A stretch of 64,000 nt of DNA from Petrosia ficiformis (taxonomy: Eukaryota > Porifera > Demospongiae > Haplosclerida > Petrosiidae). This document shows positions 1 to 12,157 of the stretch, piece by piece. The stretch is from the NCBI GenBank assembly GCA_947044365.1, contig OX345647.1, positions 5,504,510-5,568,509 on the forward strand, written 5' to 3'. Below the pieces are notes generated by a model. The model searched no databases, had not been told where the DNA came from, and saw only the letters and a program-made list of their open reading frames with translations. The position numbers and the translations under genes were made by a program. Position 1 is the stretch's first letter. Each line of letters begins with the position of its first letter.

Positions 1-94
1 ATTTTACTGTTTTTTGTTTTACCTCTATTATTAACTGTATTACTCAGATTGTAATTGTATATGTATAATGATAACATTTCTGTATTGATAATAG

Positions 95-1398
95 TGACAT
101 AGTCGGTTTCACAAGTCTTGCTTGCACCAGCACACCCATGGAAGTAGTCACCATGTTGAATGAACTCTACTCAATTTTTGATGATATTCTGGACACGTTT
201 GATGTGTACAAAGTGGAAACCATTGGCGATGCATGTATGTATTGTTTCATCCATACATTCATATATCTATCCATCATATGTCATCCATCCATTCATCCAT
301 CCATCCATCCATTCATCCATCCATCCGTCAATCTATCTATCCATTCTTTCATTCTTTCATCTATCTAACTTTGTCCGTCATTAGACATGGTAGTGTCTGG
401 TGTCCCAAGAGAAAATGGTGACCAACATGCTGGGGAGATAGCAAGAATGGCCCTCAAACTCATTGCAGCAACAAAAGCTTTTAAGATCCCTCACAGAGCA
501 GATGATAAACTACAAATCAGAGTAGGAATTCATTCAGGACCTGTCTGTGCTGGAGTAGTAGGTGTAAAGATGCCTCGATATTGTTTATTTGGTGATACAG
601 TAAACACTGCATCAAGAATGGAGAGCACAAGTGAAGGTACACATCCAGTATACTTACTAATGCTATAACTATAACTACAGCCACTTCTAGTATATGATTT
701 TAAAGGTCATTCACGTTCACCATGACCTCAGAAAAATGTTCATAACTTTAGTTTGGAATGACTAACAATCTTTTCATTTTCATATAATGTAGTCCTTCCT
801 GTTCTTTTTTTGTGTATGTCAAACTTCAATCCATTACTTCATTATTGAGTTACAGTATAATCATGTATTAACCTTATGAAATTAAACTATACACTATAGT
901 ACATATAAAGTCATCACATCAGAATTTACTTCATGTGTCTAGTGAGACTTTAGTTTATCCCATCAGTAATTATATACTCCATTTTCTATTTCAGCTATGC
1001 ATATACAATGTAGTAACAGTACGTATCAGCTATTGAAGAAAGAAGGGTTCATTCTGGAATGTCGAGGAAGCATTGATATAAAAGGAAAAGGAATGATGAC
1101 AACATGGTGGCTCAATGGACAGTCGGACTACATTGCAACACCTACCAACTCAACTTATCCAAACAAACGCTCCCCTTCACCATTGAGGCCATATTCATCT
1201 ACAGGAAGCTGTGAAATGTTCCTTTTACCTAACAAGCAAACTCCAGTAACACTTCTCAATGGAAATGAAATGTTTCATTCATCAAACAAACAAAGTTCCT
1301 CATCACTTCGAAGCAGTGAGCTCCTATCTTCTCCAAAACTACGGAAATCAATAACACTGTTGAATCATGTCTTTAATCTACCTGGTTCTCTTTCATAA
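95..1398 (+). CDS. Guanylate cyclase catalytic domain, C-terminal part of a receptor-type (natriuretic-peptide-receptor-like) cyclase; 5' end outside the window
   Basis: Makes cGMP from GTP. Three exons join in phase: 95-234, 385-636 and 995-1398 (stop 1396-1398). The first begins DIVGFTSL, the metal-binding start of class III cyclase domains, and ends VETIGDA. The second opens with YMVVSGVP (the Tyr codon is split by the intron) and holds [16 protein letters not shown]. Family knowledge: Glu in VETIGDA and Cys in [10 protein letters not shown] select guanine, while adenylyl cyclases have Lys and Asp there, so GTP is the likely substrate. The third exon ([14 protein letters not shown], then [13 protein letters not shown]) finishes the domain and adds a Ser/Pro-rich tail of about 80 residues. 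Membrane and kinase-homology parts would lie upstream. Intron 1 is largely an ATCC microsatellite. A poly(A) signal AATAAA lies at 1514-1519. The class is firm; the exact subfamily is not. Confidence 0.93.
703..930. mobile_element. MITE family A copy (ends with TCATTCAC..CCTCAGAA) in cyclase intron 2
   Basis: The sequence starting GGTCATTCACGTTCACCATG and ending near AGTCATCACATCAGAATT recurs in both orientations at about 6970-7253, 28757-29090, 58200-58400 and, partly, 25900-25980 and 58460-58530. The fuller copies begin and end with related inverted termini (TTCACnnTGnCCTCAGAA), which suggests a non-autonomous DNA transposon of about 280-330 bp. No coding capacity is seen. Confidence 0.6.
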
Positions 1399-1863
1399 AC
1401 AGACTGTACATTTTGTCGTAATATTATTCAATTTATGATAGTAATTATATTTCTTGATAATGCAAAATTAACATCCATTTTGAGTTCTTCTATAATTAAT
1501 ATGATAATGTTTAAATAAATTCCATTGCAAAAGTTGTTAGTTGTGTTAAGTGTTAAGTACATGTGAAATAATTTTAGGAGAGTGAAGATGAAGAGTTGTG
1601 TTTTACTTTTTGGAAGTTTTTAAAGCATCCAATACTTTTTCCAACGCTATAACCTACAAAATAGTAATAGTGATTATCATTATCATTATTATTATTGTTA
1701 TTATTATAAACAATGTTTGAGGTTACTATGTAATGTATACCGCGATGGTCGCTGGCTTGAGGTGTATAAATCACATGGCAATTGAGACTGATATATAGGT
1801 TATATATACCAATGTCAGATTTTTAATTTGATGCAACAGATATGCGCCAATCAACACATTTTA

Positions 1864-2221
1864 GATCTTTAGATCAGGAGGCCCAAGCTCCAACCACTAA
1901 GCCATGCTGCCTCCTTAAAAAGAGAGTGCCCATCAAACTGGAACTATTTGATGTGAATGTCCACTTTGGAAATTGTGGTCTTTCCGGTCGATTCGTGGGA
2001 CTCACCACTCTGCGGATTCTGACGGCACTTTAGGTTAGGGGGTTATAATAGAACTTCGGTTCCCCACAACTGTTAGGACTACGGTCTTATATACACACTC
2101 GTGTGTATATATGTTGTGGTTAGTCATTCACATCAAATAGTTCCAGTTTGATGGGCACTCTTTTTTTTAAGGAGGCAGCATGGCTTAGTGGTTGGAGCTT
2201 GGGCCTCCTGATCTAAAGATC
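1864..2221. repeat. Long inverted repeat (arms about 97 bp) around a tRNA-derived SINE head
   Basis: Arm 1 is 1864-1959 and arm 2 is 2125-2221. They are reverse complements apart from a short difference in an A/T run (CTCTCTTTTTAAGG against CTCTTTTTTTTAAGG). The loop of about 165 bp holds a smaller palindrome, TATATACACACTCGTGTGTATATA, near 2090-2113. Arm 2 carries the A box of a tRNA-like unit whose B box lies just outside the arm, so the structure looks like an inverted duplication or head-to-head insertion of a tRNA-derived SINE. Confidence 0.8.
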
Positions 2222-2245
2222 AGTGGTTCGAGTCCAGCTGCGGTC
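2171..2245 (+). mobile_element. tRNA-derived SINE head with Pol III A and B boxes
   Basis: TGGCTTAGTGG at 2181-2191 matches the Pol III A box and GGTTCGAGTCC at 2225-2235 the B box, at tRNA-like spacing. The flanks cannot pair into an acceptor stem, so this is a tRNA-derived repeat and not a working tRNA gene. Most of the unit, with the A box but not the B box, is copied in inverse orientation near 1864-1920. Confidence 0.7.
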
Positions 2246-2396
2246 ATGTTGTTTCCTGAAAAGAGAGTGTCTGTTTTTCTGTGGACTTCAATGCTAATTT
2301 ATAAATCTCTTGGGGAGGTGTACATGTATAAGTAATTTATTAACCTGGTATGATCAAAGCAATCATAGTGTAGTATAATTGCTATTATTATTATTG

Positions 2397-5300
2397 TTAT
2401 TCACTGACCTTATTCTTTGATGGTGAAGGTAAGTTCTTTGGTAAATACACTGCAACTTCTCCGATGGCATTTCCTACAAGTATGACCTCAGAATTACGTG
2501 CAAATAGAACACGAGTTTGCTTGACTCCTGAAACTGGTTTGTGTACCAAGAAAGGGTCCAGGCTACAAGGCAGAAAATATATTAAGAGTCGAATGACATA
2601 AAGTACCATACATATACAATGGAAGTATTTCTATATCTATGTATTGTGTTATGATAGGAACTTCATAGATGATTATTATATTATCAATAAGCCTGTGTTT
2701 GACCATTAATATCAATATCGTTATTGTGGTAATTTGAGCAAAAGTAACTGACATTATTTGTAATATTACTATACAGTATATGAGTATACACACATGCATG
2801 TAATACTAGAACAGGTTACAAAGGTTTCATACAGGATGTTTAGTATATAAGCAGGGGGAAAGTGTGATTGAATGTTTCTAAAAGCACCATCTTCCACCCA
2901 CACACTTACACACTATGAGTAAGATACCACAGCTCCACTCTCCCTCCTCTAACACATGCAAATACAGTTGAATCAGAAGGACACCAGTCAATATCTTGAA
3001 CAGCTTCTTGTGAGCTTTGATCACCTTTTCTCTCCTCCGTACCTCTTCTTCGAGAAGGAGCAGGTTTGGACTGTTCTTGTTTCTATTTTAGCAAGCAAAT
3101 AGCAACTGATTGAGTAAAAACCAGTTTATCAAACCTGTGTTACTTGAAATATATGAAGAGGAGTTGTAGAGTCCTGATCCCACAGTCTTATAGTCCAATC
3201 ACTACTGCAACTTAAAAATAAATTGCTATTATCAGGATGCCATAAAACCTTGTAAATAGAACCCTGTAAAAAAAGAAAAAAAGTGTATCTTTCAGTCTAT
3301 CTGTCATTCTATTTCATCTGTCTGTTTGTCAGTATGTTCTATCTGTCTTTTCATCTTTGGATTCCTACCGTGTGTCCTTTATAAGTCTCAAGAAATTGTT
3401 CGTTATAAGAACAGGAACATTTATGAATATAGCCTTCCTCAGTACATACTAGGTAACTAATGATAATAGAATAATAATTATAGTAACAGTTAATAAAATA
3501 ACGAATCTTTGATTGTAATTATAATAATATTTATTACAACAGTAAGTCTATTAATAATAGACTCTAGTAATAGTTAATACAACTGTGAATCTAATCTATT
3601 CATACAACATTGAGGAGTTATTACAACAAAGAAGTCTATTATATTACACAGAGGGTGGAATAAGCAAGTTATTTTTGATTGGTCAAGTGACCAAGAGGTC
3701 GGTAATCATTTCCTAAATTTAACTGGTCATCATGGATTTTAGGCTGCAACTGTTTAGCTAAAATATTATTATAATAGTGGTCTCAGACACTTCGACTGCT
3801 CATGACTCCACCGTATGTGAAATGCATGAAAATGACCAATGACTGCTACTAGTTTCATCCTCTGACTTACATATTTGTGTCCGAATTTAAAAATGCAAAT
3901 CCCATTCCAGGAGCATATTGAGACACATATGCTTCTTCAGGATCTGTTCTTTGTTGTTGCTTTTGTTTCTGTTTTTGTTTTTGTTGATTTTGAGAACTCT
4001 TAGATTTTGAATGTTGTAATTTCTTTTCAATTGGTTTCAGGTGAAGCATTCTTCGAAGACGCATCAACTGCAAACTTTCGAGTCCCTTACGAAGGGTCCA
4101 TTGAAGAACTCGTCCATCAACACCCACTGAAACAAGAACCTCGGCTTTATCTTCTCCTAAAGATCTTTCTTTGACAACCCATTGTAGTTGCCATACAGGA
4201 CCAGAATGTTTGAAGAGGGAATCCCTTTGTAATAAAGATCAGTATTATATGATAATTATTTACTTTAAGTTTTACATTTTACATCCATTGAAGAATTATA
4301 ATTAGTTGTACTTTATTTTCAAAACACCAGCTAATAAGTAACTGGTGAGCAAGTTTGGTGAACAAGTAACAAACTTTACATTTTTGCTAAAACTCAAAAA
4401 GGTATTGAAAGTAAATGTTTAAAAGGTACCCGTAATTAGTATCATGTAGTATAGTAAATGTTTTAGTAACTAAAATAATACTCAACTGAACAAGAATGTA
4501 TACATGTACTTTAGTGACCATTGTTAGCGGGTACAAATTGTAGAGAATTTGGTGACTAAATTAATACTGCAGTCTGTGCATAAATATTAACTATTACATA
4601 GCATTTGAAGAAAATGCTACCTACAAACAAGTCATCCAGTCTCAATTGGTTCATTTTAAAATAAGAGAACAACTGCACAAAATTGCGTTACTGTGGTAAT
4701 GGAAGCTACATGTACATGTTGTGTATCCTTATACTCAGTTGTTTAGTGGTCAATATATCACTATATATTTAACACTGATATTACTTATCAAGGTGAGCCT
4801 GATGATGACCAAGCCCCACCCTAGCCAGGTCTACAAATGCTCTCTGATTATACTTGCTTGAATGCCACTTCAATGTACGGTTACTGTATTCCTGATACAA
4901 TGCTTGATTGTTCAGGCTCACACCACTGCTGATTATTATATCTATAGTATATAGGTGTCCTGTACTTAACACACTTTCTTCATATCACAAACATCTTTTT
5001 CAGGTGGAATGATTTATGAGTAAACTATCTCTAACTAACCTGTTAGTAAGTATTGGTTCATGAGATGTACTTCGACAATTATATAAATTCAGATTACCAC
5101 TGTACAGACCAACCTAATGAAGGAGCATTAGTTACAAATTACTACATGACAGAATGCGTGATAATATAATATAATATATTTACAGTAGAACTTCTGATAA
5201 ATACACTTCCATACTAAGGACACTTGTCTTTGTCTCAATAAAATACAATTGTGTGTTAATTGACCTCTAAATAGAGGAAACTCCATTTAAAAGAAGACAC

Positions 5301-5586
5301 TTTCACTACTTCCAAAGTATCCTCTATAAAGAGGTTTCAATGTGTGTAATTAAGTCCTACTTACTGCCAGTAAATTAGGATGGTGTTGGGAGAAACAAAG
5401 AGATGTCACTCCAGATAAAGAGTAAAATATTCTCTCTGGGTGCTATAGAGATTTAATATCATGAAAATTACATTATAATTTATATACATGTACCTCTGGG
5501 TTTTTTAATGACCAGCAACACACTAGTCCAGGAACTGGCTTGATAGTCTGAAACTCACCATATCCAACTGCTATGATGTCCTAACG

Positions 5587-5624
<38 letters not shown>

Positions 5625-7750
5625 GAGTAGATAGATATATTGATACATGCACAAATGCTTGAATGGATCAATAAATAGATGTTGAGTGGAAGGAAGGAAG
5701 GATGGATAGATATGTAGATAGACAGACAGGCAGATAGATAGATACATGTACTATTAAATAGATATACATGTATGTATAAATAGAAGGTAGAGAGATACAT
5801 GTAGATAGAGGTTAGACAGAGTGACATAATGAAAATAGTAAACATACATGTGTACATGTATGTGTGTGTACCTGATTGCTTGGGTTCCATGCCATGGAGG
5901 TGACACTTCTACCTTTAGTAAGTGGACATGTGAAGTCCCATAGCTTATGCAAATGTGAAGCTGATATAGATATTGTATCTAGTGTATTTGGAGGTTTGTC
6001 TGGATCTGCGGAATCAACAAATACAGCTTATAATAATATGTACATATTATAGTTTATACATGCCATGTACATACATACTACATAAATACATGTACATTGA
6101 TAGATGCATAGATAGATACACATGTACATTCTACATACATGTACATAGATGCATAGATACATACATGTATGTACATTCTACATACATGTACATAGATGCA
6201 TAGATACATATGTACTTACTACATACACGTATATAGATACAATGTACATGTACATACATACATACATATATATGTACATTCTACATACGTGTACATAGAT
6301 GCATAGATACATATGTACTTACTACATACACGTACATAGATACAATGTACATGTACGTATACATATATATGTACATAACATATGCATAGATATATGCATA
6401 CATACATTCACACACAGCATTTAAGAACAGCCTATCATGTTTTAACCTGGAAGAACTACTAAATCTCTATACAATGCTTGCTGTCCTTGGTAGACATTCT
6501 GAGTGATAGCTCTCTCAACTATTCTGAAGTTGTCTTTCAAACTATTCGACTATGTGTGTGTGTGTGTAATGGAGTGATGTGTACATGAGTACATGCATAT
6601 ACATGTAATTATGTAGTTATATATACATGTATGTACATAATTAATAATTACATGTACATACATGTATGTTACATTTATATTCCAATTGTATTATGTGTAT
6701 GTCTGTACATATATACATACATGTACATGTAATTACACATTGGGAAGATTTCCTGCTTTAAGTTATAATGAGTGACCAGCTGTAGTCTCTGGTAACGATT
6801 AGCATAGTAGACTATAGACTTCACAAATGTTTTAAGTAAACCATTGATTTTCAACAAGTAGTAATTATTATGTGTTAATTGTTAGTTTAGTTTTAGTTCC
6901 GACCACTAATTTTAGTTTAGTATCATGAGGTATCAGTTGAGTTCAGTTGCAGTTTTAGTATTGAATAGTCTGTTCACATTCGTGATGTCCTCAAAATTAT
7001 GATGTGATGACTTTATATGTAATATAGTGTATAGTGTAATGTAAAAAGGTACATTATATATAATACATGATTATACATTATACATAATATATAATACATG
7101 ATTATATTGTAACTCAATAATGAAGCAAAGGATTGAAATTTGACATACACAAAAAAGAACGGGAAGGACTATTTTATGAAAATGGCACAGGTAAAAAGAT
7201 TGTGGGACATTCCAAACTAAAGTTATGCTAAGGTCATGGTGAATGTGAATCACCTTTAGTTTCAGTTAGTTCTAGTTCTGAAATACTAGAACAACACTAG
7301 TACATACATGTACATAATTATATTACAATTATATCATGTGCCTGCCTGTGTACATACATATACATGTACACATAATTATGTAATACTGTAATGTAGTTAT
7401 GTACATGTACATAATTAATAATTACATGTACATGTACATATACAGAAAAATCCTTTGCTAAAATTGCCGAAATCCTGTATGTACATAATTATTATAATCA
7501 GGTAAATTATCATAAGAATGTGCTACCTTTTAGCACAGTCAATATACCCTAACTTGACTGAGGTAAAGCTGAACCCTGTTAGAGTACATAGTTGGCTGTA
7601 CTATAGCATATAGAGTATATTACTATTTTTTGTGGACTTAGGGAGTTTTTACACAGGACACTTACTGTAATTTTTTATTACATTACGTGTATATACATAT
7701 AACACATAACTATGTAATAGTGTATAACAATATTGTAGTTAGATGTGTGT

Positions 7751-7825
<75 letters not shown>

Positions 7826-10800
7826 TATATGTATATGTAATTATATATATACATCAGGGCATTGGAATTGAAGCTAAGATGTGGAATGATCCAACTCAGA
7901 TTCAAATTACAAATGTTTCATTCAATTCCACTGAATTAATTTTAAATTTAAGGATATTCCAATTCCATTCATCAGAACTCAGACTCCATTCCATTTACTA
8001 CAGGTAGTGTTGTGAATTCCACTAAAATTCCATGCAAATCTACACCATTCGCAATAAATTTCAAAGAATTTTAGCTTCAACATTCAAAGACCGTATTAGG
8101 TAATAACATTAAATGTTTAGATATATATATGCAGTCAGCATTGCTAAATCTTTATTCCATTAGCACTCAGCATTGTTAGATTTTTATCCCATACAATACA
8201 CGTATGTTCCTTTTCAAAAATGGAAATTGCTTTCCATTCCAAGCCAACATGCAATTCAATTCTCATTCATTTGATAGCCATCAGTTGCCAATTTGTAATT
8301 CCACTGCAATTCACACTAAAAGTGGTAAATTCCAGATCATTCCAATTCTATTTCAATGCCCTGATATACATATTAATTTCCTAAGCCATTGTGGCTGCTT
8401 GTTATGGCCCGTAGGGCCATCCTTATGATTGCTTTCCACTGGGTTTAATGTATATATATATATTTATATTCTTGTGTCCACTTGCGCGAGTATGCGTTGT
8501 ATATGTAGTTAAGAAAGTTGCGTCATTCCCGGGGGCTCGGTCAATTGAAGGGCGTGGCGCGTAAAAGAACGCGCGCTCGAGCTCAGGCTAAGTTGCTTAT
8601 GTAGAAACTGAAACTAATAGCTAGCTATTCTGCCTGAAATATATTCCTAAAGTTCTACAAGGTCCTTTAAAAGGTTAGGAGAGTAGATAATGAAAATAAT
8701 AACTATAATAGGCTGTTGTGTTTCAGGCATGATAAAGTCAGCCATGATTACTGAATGCTGGACACCACAAAGCAATCATAGGGATACTTTTTTCTCTATA
8801 TACACTTGTTTGTTGTGTTTGTCAGTGAATTATGATGTATGCCTTTTCCTAGCATGCTAAGCACATGAATTTTATGTACATATATTACAGTGTATGTCTG
8901 TACATAATTATACACATAATGTGATGTGTAGTTGTACATGTACATGTACACATAATAAATTAATAATTACATGTACAATATATGTACATATATTACAGTG
9001 TATGTCTGTACATACACACATAATGCTGATGATGTGTAGTTGTACATGTACACATAATAAATTAATAATTACATGTACAATATACATGTATGTACATATA
9101 TTACAGTGTATGTCTGTACATATACACATAATGCTGCATAATGATGTGTAGTTGTACATGTACATGTACACATAATAAATTAATAATTACATGTACAATA
9201 TATGTACATATATTATGTATGTCTGTACATATACACATAATGCTGCATAATGATGTGTAGTTGTACATGTACACATAATAAATTAATAATCACATGTACA
9301 TTATATGTACATATATTACAGTGTATGTCTGTACATACACATGCAAAGAACATGTACATACCAGTACACATAATTACGTAATGATATGTTGTCTATGTGA
9401 TAAATTAACCATTATCAGTTTATGTACATGTACATACATGTACATAATATATTACATGAAATGTACATCAACATGTATATAATTAAATACTAAACTATAC
9501 ATGAATATCCATCTACATACATGTACACAAAATTATTATAATTATAATAATCATTACATGTACAATGTACATGTTCATACCTTTAAAATAGGATGATCAT
9601 TAGGTTTAGTTGGATCCAGTTTCTCCTCTTCCTTCTCTTTGGTGCCCTTCCTTGTGACTGGAGCCACACTTATGTTTGTACTATACACAGTCATATCTGG
9701 ATTAATGGTTACAGTGAAGATGCTGCTCTCTCTGCTAGCTGTAGTGAAGGCCATCTGTGATGGAGCAATACTCATTGAAGTAGGACGGGTTGATGCTGTT
9801 GGAACTCGACTGGTCACATGACTGGACACATGACTTGGGATAGATTTGTCTGAAAGATTATATAATATGACCTAGTATAAATGTATCTTTTGACATTGGT
9901 TTCAGTATCACCTTTCTTGTCTTCTTTGATCTGTTCAATGATTTGTAATGTATCATACATTTCCCAATCTGATGAATAAACTTCCACATCCTATAACTCA
10001 GAATAGTAAACATTACAACATGTACAGTTTGTAAACATAGTCATTCACATGTATAATTATACATACATACATACATGTACATACATACATGTACGTACAT
10101 AGTATTATATACATGTACATATCTACATACATGTATATATATATTTACATACATGTACATACATATGTACATACATACATACATACATACATACATACAT
10201 ACATACATACATGTACATACATACATACATACATACGTATACATACATACATGTACATGCATACATACATACATATACATACATACATACATACATACAT
10301 ACATACATACATAAATACATACATACATACATATACATACATACATGCATACATACATATATACATACATACACACATACATACATACATAAATACATAC
10401 ATACATATATACATACCTTTGTTTGAATCAATTCTGTTTGTACATGTTTATTCTTTCGAGGTTCATTAAAAGTCTGCATTCCACGTTCTGAATATTTATC
10501 ATTACCAGCACGATTTTGACAGAGCTAGAGATTAAAAAAATGGTAAAAGAAAGAATAAGTAAGCATCAATGAATAATTAATGTTATAAATATTTCTATGC
10601 AACCTTTTCATATCTTTCATTGTTTTTCTGTACAGTCTCTGCCTCTTCAGTACCAGGGGCTACCCATGCACTCGGAATATCTAACAGCCAAATTGTTTCT
10701 GTTTCATTGAGCATGATAGTGACCTGAAAATATGTACATATACAATGTACATGTACATATACACTGTACATGTACAACACATGTACATGTACATGTGTTG

Positions 10801-11172
10801 TAGAGTGTTGGTATCTGTGTATGTGTGTGCTAATAGCCAACACTGTAAGTTTACCGGCTTTTCTAGATCATCTGTTGTAAGTGTCTGAATCTCTTCTTTG
10901 CCTTCATCTATAATATCATACATACATATGCATACATACATACATACATACATACATACATACATACATAGTTTAAATACATACATACTTACATACATAC
11001 ATATATACATACATACATACATACATGCATACATGCATACATGCATACATACATACATACATACATACATACATACATACATACATACATACATACATAG
11101 TTTAAATACATACATACTTACATACATACATATATACATACATACATACATACATGCATACATGCATACATG

Positions 11173-11204
<32 letters not shown>

Positions 11205-11745
11205 CATACATATATACATACATACATATACATACATGCATACATACATACATACACATACAGGTATGTATAGTTATGAGTATAATTATATAAAAATGTG
11301 AAATATTAAAACACCAATAGTTATTTTTCCCTAACCTTGGCAAGACTCAGTCTCAGTAGGAGGACGAGTTGAACCTACCATTCCCTGAGTTTCATCTATC
11401 ACAGAACCCATGAAAGAACCCATCATACTTACAGCTATCCCTGTCCCTGCAGTACTGGAAGAGGAAGAGTCCACGACACTGGATCTAAAGACAGAACGTA
11501 ATGACTGCATGAAACTAGCAGTAGAGTCCTTTGACTTGGAAGCAGAGGAGGAGGAGGAGGAGGAGGAGGAGGAGGAGGAGGAGGAGAAGCAAGAAAAGGA
11601 GGAGGAAGTATAGTTAAGATATCATTAAGGAAATATTGTGATAATGTATCTTGTCTCATATAATTATAAGTATTAACTCACTGCTCCACTTTCACTGTAG
11701 TTACGCCTGTTTGTAATTATAATTATGTAAACATCAAAAAAGGAA

Positions 11746-11778
<33 letters not shown>

Positions 11779-12123
11779 ATATATGTGTATGTACCTTAAT
11801 GGTATTGTAGGTTGTTCGGAATGAATTAGTGGTTTAGGTGTTACATCATCGCCGGTATCATCCAAAATCTGAGGACCATATAAATCCCGTTTACTATCAG
11901 ATTTGAGACTCCTTTTACTGGTGCTATGAAGATTGCTTTTGGAACTAAAAAATGATGTTGAACCCCGTGAAAGATTGTACTTTGATGTGGACATCATGGT
12001 GCTAGTTCTCCTACTCCCAGCTCGACTGTTAATGGAAAGAGATGAAGAATACAGTGAGTACAGATTTTTAAACAGCACATACCTTCCAGATCTTGAACTA
12101 CCAAAATGTGTGCTGTTTTCCAT
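2397..12123 (-). CDS. DNAI4: Axonemal dynein intermediate chain 4 (WDR78), WD40 protein
   Basis: WD-repeat intermediate chain of an axonemal dynein in motile cilia. The 19 exons, from the start, are 12083-12123, 11795-12025, 11682-11706, 11336-11534, 10855-10907, 10604-10723, 10417-10524, 9912-9990, 9581-9849, 6447-6549, 5872-6005, 5494-5580, 5365-5442, 5040-5113, 3871-4224, 3369-3456, 3144-3263, 2928-3082 and 2397-2562. All join in phase to about 827 aa (family members are near 850). Landmarks are LNETETIWLLDIPS, GMQTFNEPRKNK, the WD stretches WDFTCPLTKGRSVTSMAWNP, DIIAVGYGEFQ, CCWSLKNPE, HPERIFYSLSGVTSLCFSQ, VGLYSGNLNLYN, VLVSVGVDGRVLQWTLRKG, YLVCTEEGYIHKC and LSCSSDWTIRLWD, and the C-terminal VGNAIGEVAVY. 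The start is the first Met (MENSTHFG). Exon 15 adds a Gln/Lys-rich insert. The last junction gives VEL-C-LDPF where relatives have a WDLS-like linker, so a microexon may be missed there. Confidence 0.88.
5583..5770. repeat. GATA/TAGA microsatellite in DNAI4 intron 11
   Basis: Runs of TAGA with CAGA and GAAG interruptions begin three bases after DNAI4 exon 12 ends (5580), so the array lies immediately next to a splice acceptor. The open frames across it are low-complexity and are not genes. Confidence 0.85.
6040..6420. repeat. TACATGTA-rich degenerate tandem repeat in DNAI4 intron 10
   Basis: Palindromic TACATGTA/ATGTACAT words mixed with GATGCATAGATACAT recur. Two imperfect longer units start near 6120 and 6270, with CTACATACNTGTACATAGAT as the core. 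This word is the commonest simple sequence across the whole window. Confidence 0.7.
6970..7253. mobile_element. MITE family A copy in DNAI4 intron 9
   Basis: It runs from ACATTCGTGATGTCCTCA to GGTCATGGTGAATGTGAATC. The two ends are inverted relatives, and the interior matches the copies at 703-930 and 28757-29090. It is flanked by pieces of the TTTTAGTTAACTA family. Confidence 0.6.
7747..7850. repeat. (TA)n microsatellite
   Basis: A nearly pure TA run of about 100 bp with a few AAT/GTA interruptions, directly left of the hAT-like MITE at 7855. Confidence 0.9.
7855..8363. mobile_element. hAT-like MITE, 509 bp, with perfect 8-bp target-site duplication
   Basis: Begins CAGGGCATTGGAATTGAA and ends with the inverted relative TTCAATGCCCTG. 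ATATACAT directly flanks both ends (7847-7854 and 8364-8371). An 8-bp duplication with CAGGG-type termini is the hallmark of hAT transposons. The interior is rich in AATTCCATT-like words and has no transposase frame, so the element is non-autonomous. The flanks are TA-rich, so part of the duplication could be chance. Confidence 0.75.
8880..9490. repeat. Tandem minisatellite of about 100-120 bp units in DNAI4 intron 9
   Basis: The unit TGTACATATATTACAGTGTA ... GTGTAGTTGTACATGTACAC ... AATTAATAATTACATGTACA is repeated about five times with small indels, starting near 8876, 8984, 9091, 9200 and 9305. The open frames on both strands are by-products of the repeat. Confidence 0.8.
10057..10416. repeat. 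(CATA)n microsatellite ending at a DNAI4 splice donor
   Basis: About 360 bp of ACAT units with ATGTAC variants. On the minus strand the final GTATGT is the donor that follows DNAI4 exon 7 (10417-10524), so the array runs directly out of the splice site. The Tyr/Ile/His open frames are artefacts. Confidence 0.9.
10915..11272. repeat. (CATA)n array with an internal tandem duplication of about 133 bp
   Basis: ACAT repeats sit in the intron between DNAI4 exons 4 and 5. A distinctive block with AGTTTAAATACATACATACT and a run of ATGCATAC occurs twice, near 10969 and 11099, so the microsatellite was itself duplicated. Confidence 0.85.
11545..11586. repeat. (GGA)n trinucleotide run, read as a pyrimidine tract by DNAI4
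   Basis: GAGGAGGAG on the plus strand is CTCCTCCTC on the transcribed strand. It lies immediately upstream of the acceptor TTCCAAG that opens exon 4 at 11534. Reading it as coding meets an in-frame stop just upstream with no AG acceptor in between, whereas joining exon 3 directly to 11534 keeps phase 0. I therefore place it in the intron. Confidence 0.7.
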
Positions 12124-12157
12124 ATTGCAGCTGCAGCTCCACCCAGACCAAAGTTTG

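Larger units (their letters stand above)
1399..2396. other. Intergenic spacer between two tail-to-tail genes
   Basis: Lies between the 3' ends of the cyclase (+) and DNAI4 (-). It holds the cyclase poly(A) signal at 1514-1519, an ATT-rich microsatellite at about 1675-1710, a near-perfect inverted repeat at 1864-2221 with a tRNA-like unit, and a minus-strand AATAAA at 2336-2341 suited to ending DNAI4 transcripts. No protein gene is evident. Confidence 0.7.

Noticed and set aside
2171..2245. Functional tRNA gene
   Set aside because: A and B boxes are present but no acceptor stem forms and no terminator follows; it is a tRNA-derived repeat.
4781..4972. 63-residue minus-strand frame as a DNAI4 exon
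   Set aside because: It shows no WD similarity, and the true exon at 5040-5113 closes the phase without it.
10041..11343. Long frames of Tyr/Met/Ile/His/Cys on both strands
   Set aside because: They are translations of (CATA)n microsatellites with no stop codons; the same DNA is open in several frames.
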